DNA of 64,000 bases from Ophioderma brevispina (lineage: Eukaryota > Echinodermata > Ophiuroidea > Amphilepidida > Ophiodermatidae). The notes below the pieces were generated by a model. That model ran no database searches. It was given only the letters and a program-made list of their open reading frames with translations, and was not told the origin of the DNA. A program made the position numbers and the translations under genes. Of this stretch, positions 46,748 to 58,250 are shown piece by piece; positions within the stretch are counted from its first letter, which is position 1, and the number at the start of each line of letters is the position of its first letter. The stretch lies in the NCBI GenBank assembly GCA_023653785.1, contig JAMKCH010051436.1, positions 54,955-118,954 of the forward strand. The letters are read 5' to 3'.

Positions 46748-47154
46748 GTGGTTGTTTTACAGGACCAATGACTAAAATAAGAACGATTTCCAGCTAACGA
46801 CTAATTGGAAGTTGCGGTGTTTCGCCAACATCTTGATCTGAGTATTTGTTTGTTCAAAGTCAGTGACTAAAATAAAAGCTATATGGAATAAACAAACGAC
46901 TTGAGATTTCTCGTTGTCATTACATACTAACGTTAGATAGTTAGTGGTTGTTTTACAGGACCAATGACTAAAATAAAAACGATTTCCAGCTAACAACTAA
47001 TTGGAAATTACGGTGTTTCGCCAACATCTTGATCTGAGTATTTGTTTGTTCAAAGTCAGTGACTAAAAGCCATTGACTAAAATAAAAGCTATATTGAATA
47101 AACAAACGACTTGAGATTTCTCGTTGTCATTACATACTAAAGTTAGATAAATTG
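46748..47154. repeat. Tandem duplication, 196-bp unit, two copies
   Basis: GTGGTTGTTTTACAGGACC starts at 46748 and again at 46944; the copies match through GTTAGATA at about 47150 with very few differences. The second has a small extra AGCCATTGACTAAA-type insertion. TGACTAAAATAAAA(A/G)C recurs inside each unit. High identity suggests a recent event. Confidence 0.85.
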
Positions 47155-48365
47155 ACATTAAAAACTACCGTGACATTTCGTAAGTCAGCGACTAAGATTG
47201 CCTGGCTCTTTTAAAAAGCGTGTATATCATGACACCATAGGGAAATAATCCATCATCCAAATGTAATTGACAGTCGAGTGTCGATTTTGTGTTTCTTTGG
47301 AGCACGACAAAAAGGCAAATATTAGATGCTTTCCAACTGATTGTTTGACCAGTGGTCTGAATAGGTTATTGCGCAAAAACCTCAATTATGGATTTACACT
47401 CAAGTGTGTAAGCAGTCTTGTTGTGTTAGCTATTCATAGTGACTTATCTTTGTGTTTTGCTTTACTTATTTTTGTATGTTCATAATAATACCGGTACTTA
47501 TATTAATTTTAGAATCAATTATGTAAACGATTTGACGTAATTATATTAAGTAAGCGACTGACTATCGCACGTATTTACCATCCAATGGGCATCTTTACAT
47601 TCAAACATGAAAGCCCCCAAAATATATTTCTAAGATGCCGTGTTTCGTTTGTTCCATGTTCATATAATCATATAATAATTGTTTCTTGGTATTAGACTTC
47701 GTAGTTGAAGAACGCCATTTAAAGACTTCATGTGCCCAAGTGGCGTTTACACGAGTGTTTCTGTAAGGGGCACCATATGACTCCCTTTTTTTCTGACACA
47801 CTTATGAATTCGAAAATCTTAACACTTAAGTGACCAGGGTGGTTCCTATGGACCCTCAAAATTTGTTTTCGCGCTGGCCGGTTTACGCGTGTGATTTTTG
47901 CGCCGAAATTTGTTGTAATTGTCTGACTTTTAAATGGATATTTTTACTTGATTCCATTTAATCATTATTGTAATTTAATCACGTCTTTTTTACTCATTTT
48001 TTTCACTGAGATGGAATTGCATTTTCACATTTGTAATTCAAATTTCCTCTTTGTAAAGTCTGCAGGATTTGACAGGACTGATTAGTAGTCATCTTGAATG
48101 GGCGCAGAACATTTCATGTTTAAAATGATGTATCTTTGGGAATTTTCTGCGAGAAAACGTATCGTTTCTTGTTAAAGACTAATGCGACTCTCGGTAAATA
48201 CCAAAGGGTATTAGCTTTCATACATGTTAAGGATACATATATTATCCTCCACGTTCACTGAACATTGTTGAATGGTATTATCTCTTGAAAGCTCGGAGAG
48301 CTGTAAAAGGATTGAATGGACTTGAACACATGTACTGCACGTGCTGTGGCGATATTGAAATAGAA
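47155..48365. other. Non-coding stretch, nothing recognised
   Basis: No repeat partner and no credible gene. Confidence 0.45.
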
Positions 48366-48391
48366 GAAGATGACGACGATGATGATGATGG

Positions 48392-48435
<44 letters not shown>

Positions 48436-48468
48436 ATGGTGATGATGATGGTGATGGTGATGAGATGA

Positions 48469-48510
<42 letters not shown>
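48366..48510. repeat. (GAT)n/(GGT)n microsatellite, ~145 bp
   Basis: Nearly uninterrupted GAT with GGT variants, read directly. It yields a poly-Asp frame on the plus strand and a poly-Ile frame on the minus. The plus frame 48285-48593 has unique flanks on both sides of the Asp run, but the sequence is too short to judge as coding. Confidence 0.9.
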
Positions 48511-48512
<2 letters not shown>

Positions 48513-48884
48513 CATTTCGCTAAGTGTAATGTTTGTAGAAGATGCGTAGTTCATATCGAGTTAAGAGCGTGCGACCAAAGACACCATGCTTGACATCAAA
48601 CAATACCAATGTAATTCCTATCAAAATTTAACAGGAATGACGGCCCAATCCTACTACATTGTACTTAAAATGTACATATTTGGTACTTATGATGTGTGCA
48701 TATCCCCTTTAAGTAAAACTAAGTGTACCTAAACTGTACCTATTTCTAACTTTTTAATAGTTTGAATTTTGCTACATACTCAAATATTGAAGCATAACTA
48801 AACCAACAAGGTAACTAACTATACAGTGCATTGTTATGACGTCTCGTAGATGTCAAAGTCAGAAATACCTTTCAAACACAAATG

Positions 48885-49491
48885 AACCTTGTGCACAAGT
48901 AATCTGAATTTTATAATATAACAGATTTAATGATTTTTAATCAGAAGGGTTCAAGAATTTGGTATGTCCAAAACATAATTACAATAACTTTTCATGATGT
49001 ATAAACTAAGATACTTAAAGTCCTCTAGTGTCCTGTGTTGCAAGAAGCGTTGCAGTTCAACGATGATATGTTCTCATAGCGAAGACTTCAAAATGACAGT
49101 ATGCAAAGTCACACATATATATCCTCAGGTGATATTCCATTGGAATCTTCTCAGTGACCCGTCCTGAAGGTGACTTTTGTCCAGCAGTTTAAGACGACAA
49201 GGTTGAACAAGTCCCTCGACGACACTAATATTTCACAGTAATAAAATCCAGGTATTATACCACCATCAGTCTGCCGCTAATGTCCTCATTCAGGACCACA
49301 AACTGGAATCTCTTTTTGATTCCAAAACTGATGCTCTTCTGGCTTAAAGGACGACAGCAGCTATCAAGCTCCGGTGGCATCCAAAATATTATAAATCCTG
49401 GCACTATGCAAGAACAAATCTACCATTATTGTAGATTAAAACTAGCTATAACTATACTGTATAGCTTCTTGGTTATTACTGCTGGCCCCTG
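48885..49491 (-). repeat. Segmental duplication block C' (inverted partner of C)
   Basis: See block C. The minus frame of C (40199-40420) and the plus frame of C' (49280-49492) share IYHYCR and LAIT-LYSFL in the same frame, but the rest is out of phase, so coding conservation is weak. Confidence 0.75.
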
Positions 49492-50880
49492 AGTCTTTAA
49501 GTGACAAGTATTTCACTTCTCACAGCTAGATTCCCCTTTCTAACAATCTAAAAATAGGTATTACAACATTATCATGCATAAACATAACCTAGCACTGTCA
49601 AATCAGATTTCACATAAATTCTTGGTGTCCAAAACTATAGTGATAGTCAAGGGTCACCTTGAATATGGTTTTAACAATGACCAATAGCAGTAAATGTTCA
49701 TAATCTTTGAAACATCCATGTTTTTGAAGGTATGGTTATATTTATGTGATGATGTGAATGAGATAATCCGTATAACTATCTAAAACAAATCACTAACAGT
49801 TTGTGCTGAAGCAGTTGACTATCTTTGTCAAATACACTGGAGGCAAAGGTGATCAAGATGAAAGCTATTTTGTGACAACATCGTTATGCTGCTACATATT
49901 AATGGTATTGATATCTGAACCGAAGGCACTATGGGGTTCACGGTATGGTTTTATGGGTGCAGAAGGACCGAATCATCTATATTTGAAAATAATTAAGGAA
50001 GACAAGGCTGTGTATCAAGAAATACTCATTAGCTCAAACTGAATGATCCGATCACAAGAATGTATCCTAATAAGCAAGTACCACACACTTGTTCAAATAA
50101 TTGGACGGCTTTGAACGCTACGGATATCAAAAAACCAAAGCGAACAGTCAAGAGTCAAGTCATAAAAGGCATTATATTAGATATTGGCCTCATGAGTATT
50201 GTATACATTAAAACCCATTAAGGTTCGAACGAATGTAATCATGAATATTAAGACTTATGTCAAGATCGCACTTTATAGAGGAACCAAATGTTTTCTCAAC
50301 CCCATTATTTATGGGTAATTTGACACAGAATTGGAGATCTACGTCTCCAGGTACCTATACGTAACAAGATGAAACCCTTCATGATGTATTCTTGTATTGA
50401 AATAAAGAGTACTTCATGAATACATTTGGTCACGTGACCAATCAGTCTATCTTGTATTGTCCCAAGGCTATTCTTATCATGTTCAAAAGTGCGCTACATA
50501 ACCTATACTCGAGTGCACAGTGACTGTACTCCGTATAGTATTTTATTACCCATTTAGCCGTTACTTACCGCTAAGTATTTGTTGGGGAATAACGGACTCC
50601 CTTGATCGTTAGTATGACTAAAGAAAGTCAGTGCTCAAAAATGCATTGCCTTACGCTCGCTCAAAACATTCTGTATTATTGATTCGCAATGGATTCATGT
50701 TTCATTAATTTTAAAACTCTTTGACATAACTACATTATACCTTACGCACTTTCTCTGCATCATGTGATTTATTGATCGCGTTGACGAAATAAAGAACATG
50801 CCAGGGAGTAGGTGTGGAAAGTATAATGTAATTATGTCACCTCTTTTCGTTCAAAGCAATAACGTGATATTTGAATATGT
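49492..50880. other. Non-coding stretch, nothing recognised
   Basis: No repeat partner and no credible gene. Confidence 0.45.
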
Positions 50881-51000
50881 GTCGTTTTAACCGTCAGCCG
50901 AGACTCAAAACGTGTAAATCACTGTAAAAAGGACTCAAAACGGGCAAATTGCTGTAAAAACAACGTCGTTTTAACTATTGTGAGTCCCAGCTGCCAGTTA
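50881..51000. repeat. Short tandem and inverted motif cluster
   Basis: A 30-bp unit GACTCAAAACG(T/G)G(T/C)AAAT..CTGTAAAAA occurs twice in tandem (50902 and 50932). It is bracketed by GTCGTTTTAAC at 50881 and 50966, and GACTC/GAGTC are inverted at the two edges. Confidence 0.6.
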
Positions 51001-52316
51001 AAATGCCGTTAATTAACATTTTTAACAGTGTACCATACTCGAGTGGCTTTTTCTAAATCATCATTATTTGCGTTTGATCTTTAGATTAACGCCACTGGTG
51101 CAATTGCTATCCACCTACACGTATTTTGTACCAATCACAAATTTGTACCAATCACCAATAATTGCCCTAATCCCAATATACGTGTTTCGTGATACTATCC
51201 GAAAAAAACACCGTTGGAAAAAAATCATGCTTTTTTTCAACATCGATAGCTATAAAACACATCCCATGTAAATACAGTGGGAGCAATTTTGAGCAGATTC
51301 GTTGCAACGACTAGTAGAGATACATTCAGGGCTCCATGTGACTACCCATGACCCCCTTCGATATGAAAGCTTCAAGCACAAACTGTGTTGCAAGAATTTC
51401 CGCAGACCTACATTTGAACAACCGTGAATAGATTTTTTTTTTTCAGGCAGAGTTGTCTGATTGTGTATGTTCATGGTTTATTTGTTTTTATTCATGAGGA
51501 AGGGAAACTCTCTTGATTTCAAGAAGTGCCGTTGGCATTCGTTACAGAGGGTGTATGTGTATGGCAAACGAAAAACCTTTCCCACCTCCTTCCCGGCTAT
51601 ACTATGGGCCTGTTGTGTGTACTCTAGAGTACGTAAAAAGCCACTCTAATTAGAAACGTAGAATAAATGCACCAGTCCTTGTGTGTTAAAAGTACACGTT
51701 AGACGAAGGTGTCAAAACATGCTTAGTCAAAGAAGATAGTTAATTTATATCTTTCAACGTGCGTAGATTTCCATGTGCAATTCGGTGGATGTTTTAATGA
51801 CTTTTAAGTTTTTGTTATGATAAATGATTATACGCCGGGCTAGTTTACAAAGACCAATACTGAAGCAACACATCGTTTCAATCATCATCATCATCATCAC
51901 ACAAGATAGAAAATACCTACGTAGAAATATGGGGAGAATGTAAGACCTGCTCTCGACATTTAATTGCAATATCTTCTTTGTTAGAGAGTGACTGTCTACT
52001 ATTTCCAATATTAGACTTGACTTAAAACAAATGGCAATAAAACACACGGTTGGTGTTGAAAATACTGTGAAATTGTCCAAAAAAATAATATATTAGAAAT
52101 GGTTTACCTAAATGAAACATTGGGTACACTAACGTAAGGAGGCTTAGTTTAAACCCACCTTGAGGTACAGTGATCCTTCCAATATGGTACTAGGACGCAG
52201 TCGCATGCTCAGAATGTTTTCGTTTAAAGATAGTTGATATATTGATATAAAAAGAAGTGCATGGCTAGCAGTGGGATACTAATTAAGCATTCGAAATCCA
52301 AAGGTATATGAATTTT
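51001..52316. other. Non-coding stretch with short ATC microsatellite
   Basis: (ATC)n at about 51881-51899 explains the Met/Ile run in the overlapping minus frame. No gene recognised. Confidence 0.45.
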
Positions 52317-53434
52317 ACAATAGCATATAACATTTATCTTACCAATGACATCTAAAATAATGTATGTACCTGTACTTCCTTTGAGAGATATGCTGTCGCA
52401 GTATAGCTTGTAGGTAATTACTCTTCTACGTACGATTAAGTCTATTTTGTGAGTCGGTTATAATAAATTTAATCAAGGAATAAAAAAAACCTGATCCTTC
52501 CATTAGCTATTATTACTAATTTGTAAATTCGTAACAATCGTGTTGTAGGGTTGCGCCATACAAAGAGGCGCCCTGTTGCTTTCCAGTTTTCATACGTTTG
52601 AAGGCAATTGTGATAATTGACTGAATGAATTAAAATACTTATAGGGAAAAGTCCAATGGAATCTGCTTTGTTTATGAGGCAAATTAACGAAAATTCTAGT
52701 GGACCGGAAATGATGCTGCCTAGTAACGCAATTTCGAATCCCAGGAGGCGATAGCCTACCAAATTTCGGGCCACTTTAAAAATGTATAGTCTTATTCGTT
52801 GTCTTTCATCATTATATGTATCTAATATGAAAACGCGAAAATAAGATATATCAAACTTGCGTTTACATTTAGGGTGTGGACAGATTAATTGCAGATTGAT
52901 GTTGGAATTGAGCTGATATTTAACTTGTTTTGCTTTTTTCATTTGTTATAAGTAGTGTGGTCACTATGTATAAAGAAATTCTACTCAAATGTTGCAATAT
53001 ATGACATAAGGACGCTAGCCTGCGAACATGCTCCATACGATACGGCGCGTTCTTGTCAAGTGTCCTTCTGGTCTGCCATTTCAGCATGTCGGGTTTGAGT
53101 GCCAGTGGCTGCGGCGACACTGGTGATGTCAGCACCTATAGCCATTGTAGTGCTGCAGCATAAAGTGAAAAAGGCCTTAGATTTCTACCAACGAGGGCCG
53201 GAATAATAACATTGCAATCATAGATAAAATTGATCATGCGGTTGTGTAGTTCATGGAAAATACGTGATGACAAAAATAAAAGTGATTGCAATTTGCATAA
53301 ATCAACCATTTCCAAAATGGCCGCCCTTTTAAAGTAATAGGCATACTGTGGCGACTTAATTTGTTGGAATAATATGTGTCGGGCAAGAGGTTCAATATAC
53401 AATGCCAGAATTGTCTGAGTCATGGAAATTATAT
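52317..53434. repeat. Tandem duplication H, unit 1 (1118 bp)
   Basis: ACAATAGCATATAA starts unit 1 (52317) and unit 2 (53435). The two stay collinear to TGTCTGAGTC(A/C)TGGAAATT. Shared landmarks include CCTTCCATTAGCT, GTAAATTCGTA, GAGGCGCCCTGTTGCTTTCC and GAGGCGATAGCCTACC. Unit 2 differs by many one-base indels. Confidence 0.9.
52469..52942 (-). other. 157-residue open frame in H unit 1 (doubtful)
   Basis: A true ATG frame, 157 residues long. It starts with a basic segment, has a Cys-Pro-His-Pro-Lys-Cys motif near residue 21, and later two hydrophobic stretches (about residues 68-95). Two more minus-strand frames lie directly upstream (52920-53135 and 53136-53444), in other phases. Unit 2 has indels throughout the matching region and does not keep this frame. 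No family was recognised. It may be a chance frame in a repeat, or a decayed gene if the unit 2 indels are sequencing error. Confidence 0.15.
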
Positions 53435-54613
53435 ACAATAGCATATAAAATTTTTGGTATCTCCAATGAAATCTACAATAATGTTTATGGTACCTGTCCT
53501 TCCTTTATAAGAGAGATATGCAGGTCGCAGTAATATCTTTAATGATTTACTCTTTTACTGTACATTTTCCTCTTTTGTTTTTGAGTCCTGTCTAATAATT
53601 TAATCAAATGAATAAAAAAACCTAATCCTTCCATTAGCTCTTATACGAATTTGTAAATTCGTACAATCGTGTTGTAGGTTGCCGCCATACAATAAGAGGC
53701 GCCCTGTTGCTTTCCCCAGTTTTCCATACTTTTGAATGCACTTGTTCTAATTGACTGATGCTTAAAAATACTTCTGGGGAAAAGTCCATGGCATCTGCTT
53801 TGTTTTAATGAGCAAATCTAACTAAATTCTCGTGACCGGTGTAAATATCCGCCTAGTACGCAATTCAGACTCCCAGAGGCGATAGCCTACCAAATTTCCG
53901 GGCCACTGTTAAAAATGTATATTCTTATTCTAAATTAGAAATGTTCATAATATTCACATCCATTTTATATGTATCTAATATGAAACGGAAAATAAGAAAT
54001 ATGCAAATGCGTTTAACATTTAGGGTGTGAAAAGATTATTAAATTCAGTTGGAAATGAGCTGATTTCTAAACTTTGTATTTTTTGCTTTTTCATTTGTTA
54101 TGGAAAAAAAAGGAGTGGGGGGGTGTGGTCACTAGTGTAATACAGAAATTCTACCTCACATGTTTGCATAAATGACTTAAGGACGCTAAGCCTTCGAAAT
54201 CTCATACGATACGCAGCGTTTCTTGTCCAAATGTCCTTCTTGTCGTCATTTCACATTGTCGGTTTTTGAGTGCAAGTGGCTACGCGAGAACGAACACTGG
54301 TGATGTCACACCTATATCCATTGTAGGTGTGCGCATCAGTGAAAAAGTGCCTTAGATTCTACCAACCAGGGGACCGAATAAATACATTTGCAATCATCGC
54401 TAAAATCGATCATTCGGTTGTGTAGTTCATGAAGATACGTGATTGACGAAAATCAAAGTGAATTGCAATTTGCATAAATCAACATTTTCCAACTGGCCGC
54501 CATTTTTAAAGGTAATAGCACTACTACTGTGGCGACGTATTGTGGTAGATGTTGTCTTGGGTCAAGGTTCAAATTATACAATTGCCAAATTGTCTGAGTC
54601 CTGGAAATTTATA
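53435..54613. repeat. Tandem duplication H, unit 2
   Basis: See unit 1. The similarity ends at about 54613, where the text changes to unrelated sequence (CCGGCTATTTTTCAAGATGG). Confidence 0.85.
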
Positions 54614-56210
54614 TAACCGGCTATTTTTCAAGATGGCCACATCTCGTCAAAGAAAACCGTATATTTCTTATTAGATATTACCTAAGAAGATGATTTTGGT
54701 GTCAAAATGAGTGTATTCTTGGTCAAGGATTTCAATAAAACTATTCTCAAAACTGTAGGATGAATATACAAGTAATCTTTTATTTGACTTTGTCACTTTT
54801 TTTCCAAGATAGCCCAATTGTTTAATTACAAGTATCCAAGCGTGTTACCTACGCAAGTCAGGCTAAATGTTGCAAAGTGATAAAATATATAACCCCAATG
54901 CTTGATAATTAATACCAACACAGAAATCCTCAGTAACTCCCCCTTAGAATCTCCGAACTAAGCACTTTTATTGCCTCTATGGACGAAAACAAACCCAAAA
55001 CATATACTATCAGTAGTCGTGCACGCGCCCATGACTCATTTAATGTTCGAAATTCGGAAAAAAGGCCATTTTATACCTTGTATCATATCTGAAAACAACA
55101 AATATAGTTTCTATTAAAATAATAAGTCCTAAATATCAAAATTCCATGCCATTCCCAATATATGTTTGTGGGTGAACAATAGAGTAGTCAAGGTGTCTTA
55201 TTTGGGTGTCACTGATTACATGACTCACGCGTCAATCTGACAGTTTTTGAGAATTTGGCTGTTGAAATCCTTGACCTAAGAAACAGGTTAAAGCTCACTG
55301 TGTCACCATCGTCAATCCTAGTGCTGTCTAATGAGAGTAGGGGGTAAAAGAATAATTTTCCCTTTTATATGTTGACCATTCTTGGACAATAGAACGTATG
55401 AAAACTGCCATTACTTTTATATTCCATCTCAACAGTGGTATGTGGAAATCGGGTGTTTTATGGGGGTGACTCCTTGCCCCATAAATCTTTAATGTGACAC
55501 CACCAGTCATCTTCATCAGGCTATATAGTAAGAAATGTAAGGGTTGTGGTCAATAAAATGTCAGCCACTTGGATATATCGTCACATGCAACATTTATAGT
55601 TTGGGAAATAATTGTTTTTGACTCTTTGACCCGAAAAAAACATTTTCTTACAACCAAATTGTTTTCTTAGCCTTAGGATAGGCGTTTGTGGGCATTAAAT
55701 GGTTCCTATTTTGGAACATGGCGGGCGTCGCCAAATTGCCAACCACGTTTAATTTTTTTGTCATCAAAACAACACCGTTTTCATGACTCCACATCCCTAC
55801 GTCAATCTTAAGATATGATGACAAATGTTATTATCCCGGCCCCGGTACCCCTCTCATAAAACTGTTGATGCTGGCATCACTATTGAGGGGGCTTTTCCTG
55901 ATCGCTGCGGACTGGCGCTATAGGTAGGGTTTGGGGCGCCACCTGAAGAGCGATTTGTATACAGGCCAATGCCGCGAATAAACTGCTCGGCTAGAGTGTG
56001 GCCACTTAGCAGTACCTGTAAAGTTCTTGTAAGCGTGGGGCATGAAGTTCCAACAACCAAATGTGGTGTTTTGCCGGCACAATCGGAGCAGTATTAGCGC
56101 CTTGGACTAAATTTTCTTTGCTATAGTGTTTAGGGCAGATTCCGCTGATCTGAGGGAGTTATCCTTGGATCTGTTTGAAATCGAAATCCGAGCGTTTAAT
56201 TAGCACATTC
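54614..56210. other. Non-coding stretch, nothing recognised
   Basis: No repeat partner and no credible gene. GC content rises from about 55840 towards the next element. Confidence 0.4.
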
Positions 56211-56838
56211 GCGTAGCTAGTGGATGGGGGGCCCGGGGCAAGATGTTACGTGGCGCCCCCGTTAGCGGGTGCGTTAGAATAATGTTGAATCAGAGGCATA
56301 CTGAAATTGCCCCGGGGAAACGCCCTTGCTGGCCCAGGTTCAGGGGGAGGGGCCCCCGTAAGCTCTCGGTTTTAGCATGTGTGAGCCTTCGAAGAACTCT
56401 CAGCTGGGGCTTCATTTCATCTCATTAATCTTGAAGCAGATGAACTATACATGCCCCTGGTGAGGGTCCCGGTGGGGGAGCGGAGTCTCCGGAAGCTCTT
56501 GGGTTTTTAGCATATTTGAGTGCCTTCAAAGCTCTCCTCTCAAGTTATCTCATACTTGAAGGCAGATGCACTATACTGCCCCTGATGGGGTTCCAGTGGC
56601 GGAGCCCCCGTAGCCCTCCAGTATTTTAGCTTGTGTGAGTGCCTTATATTCGAGTTTTTAGCAATTTTTGAAGTGCCTTCTAGAGTTCCTACATATCTTG
56701 CCTTGACACTAACCAATATCCACAAGAACGTGTTTTTTTTTTGTGTCAATTGTATTTCCCCAACAACATTTCATTCAGCGCCCCCCTGAAGTGGCGCCCT
56801 GGGCACGTGCCCCCTTTGCCCTCCCCTAGATACGCCAA
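56211..56838. mobile_element. GC-rich element with hAT-like ends
   Basis: The left end GCGTAGCTAGTGGATGGGGG (56211) and the right end CCCTCCCCTAGATACGC (about 56838) are inverted versions of one another; further in, GTGGCGCCCC pairs with GGGGCGC/GTGGCGCCC-type sequence. GGCGTAGCTAG/CTAGATACGCC ends are typical of hAT-type elements in animals. No transposase frame. The terminal CAGTG and an 8-bp duplication are not preserved. Confidence 0.45.
56343..56690 (+). repeat. Internal tandem repeat, ~124-bp unit, nearly three copies
   Basis: Each unit follows the order GGAGC/GGGGCCCCCGTAAGCTCT, TTTTAGCATGTGTGAGTGCC, TTGAAG-CAGATG-ACTATAC, GCCCCTG(A/G)TG-GGGT. Starts lie near 56343, 56476 and 56599; the third is incomplete. 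Confidence 0.65.
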
Positions 56839-57535
56839 AATTAGAATGTTAATCTTTACCTATTCATAAGTGGTTTTTGGGTTGTTTTGAGTGACGCCGC
56901 TTCGCCTGAGGAGTTATCCTTGAACTGGGATGCTTAGACCGATCAGCATTGTAAATTTGTGTGGTTTTGCATACGCATTACAAACTAGTTGAAAGACATC
57001 CTCTTAATAAAACGTGATTTGAAATGCACGCTGCACAGCACACGTAATTGGTAAACTCGACTTTGTGAAGCCGTACTCCCCAGAACCGGTTTTGTATATA
57101 GTATCTGTACAGAATGTAAATTACATTTGTTATCTGTCTATAATTACCAATATTATAGTTTTGTGAAAAATGTATGCAGGTACCTGCAGCTTCCAAAATC
57201 ATAGTTTTGAACCTCACTGCCTACATGGTCTGCATGTTGTGGCCTAATTTACTATGCACCGGTAGCTGCATTCACTAAGTCAGGTAGTGCATTCTATCCT
57301 GCTGAACATGTCGAGCCATATTTCAAAACAATCTGAAACTTTCACTATAGGTACTTATGCAATCTTCATACAATATGCTAATAAACAGCCGGTCCAGCGT
57401 GTCCACTTCATGCTTTATGCCTGTGACTGCAGGGTTTCCAAAATTAATCACCCAGTTCGCGGGTAAAGCGCGAAAAATCGTCGAAATGTCGCCCGGAATT
57501 AAAAAAAAACACTAACCTCCTCTGCCAGCCCTAGC
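56839..57535. other. Non-coding stretch, nothing recognised
   Basis: No repeat partner and no credible gene. Confidence 0.4.
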
Positions 57536-57612
57536 TTGTTAGCTTAATTGTTTAGAGCGCCGTCCTATATAACTAGGTTGTCGGTTCGAGTCCGGCCAAG
57601 AACGCTTTTTTT
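57536..57612 (+). repeat. tRNA-like sequence with pol III terminator-like T-run
   Basis: A-box TAGCTTAATTG (just after 57540), then GAGCGCCGTCC, then B-box GGTTCGAGTCC near 57583-57593; T-stem GTCGG/CCGGC pairs and TTTTTTT follows at 57605. The D-stem GCTT/GAGC is formed, but only about four acceptor pairs form and the anticodon stem does not, so this is a tRNA pseudogene or SINE head. It is a different tRNA type (short variable arm) from the E-unit sequences. Confidence 0.5.
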
Positions 57613-57668
57613 ACACTTGCGTGCGCTGAAATCTCCAGGAAAAGATTCAAGTCGAGGATTTGTTGGCG

Positions 57669-57960
57669 ATGTCGGATTTTAAGTTCAACTTACAACAACT
57701 TAACACTAATTTTGTGCAAGATCCATGCATTTTGGCCCGTATAATTACCAAATCAAATGTTCAATGCCTTGATCATATTGTCACCCATATCTCGGATCAA
57801 AACATCACAAACTTTCTGATTACTTATGATGAGACGAATCATTTGGATTTAAAAAAAACTTTCAACTAATCGAACCACTTTATATGATATGATTGATCTC
57901 TTAGATACCAGATGGCCCCAACGGACCCCGTGGGGATCAATATTTAATTTTGGTAACATT
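57669..57960 (+). pseudogene. Coding-like fragment after the tRNA-like sequence
   Basis: From ATG at 57669 a frame of 66 residues with balanced composition (Asn, Gln, Asp, Ile, Thr) ends at 57869 just after an A8 run. A different phase then stays open to about 57970. The A8 run is a natural place for a frameshift, so one longer frame may have existed. No family was recognised and the pieces are not joined here. Confidence 0.2.
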
Positions 57961-58250
57961 AAAATTCTTTAAGAAGATTCCGTAGAGATCCTAACAATCA
58001 TGTAGAATTTAGTTTTAAGGGGTTCATGGGAACCCGTGAAATCTGCTAGAACTAATATAGAAAATGCTGATCATGTGAAATTATGCCCGTGCCTTAGATG
58101 ACTCTTACACACGGCGCACAGTGGGCCAGAATTGAATAAAGCTGGCCAAAACTACTTTGTTGAAATTAGAAGTTTGATTTGGTCAATTTTAAGTTCTATT
58201 AGGGGGGTTGTTACCCGCTGAGCTTCATGGAAGTATTTTCAAATTTGTAA

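Noticed and set aside
48285..48593. Aspartate-rich acidic protein
   Set aside because: The Asp run is the translation of a GAT microsatellite; unique flanks are too short to support a gene.
57536..57612. Functional tRNA gene
   Set aside because: T-stem and D-stem form, but only about four acceptor pairs do and the anticodon stem fails.
57669..57960. Retroelement envelope-like fragment
   Set aside because: A short Arg/Trp/Gly/Phe-rich stretch after the frameshift was considered, but nothing beyond vague composition supports it.
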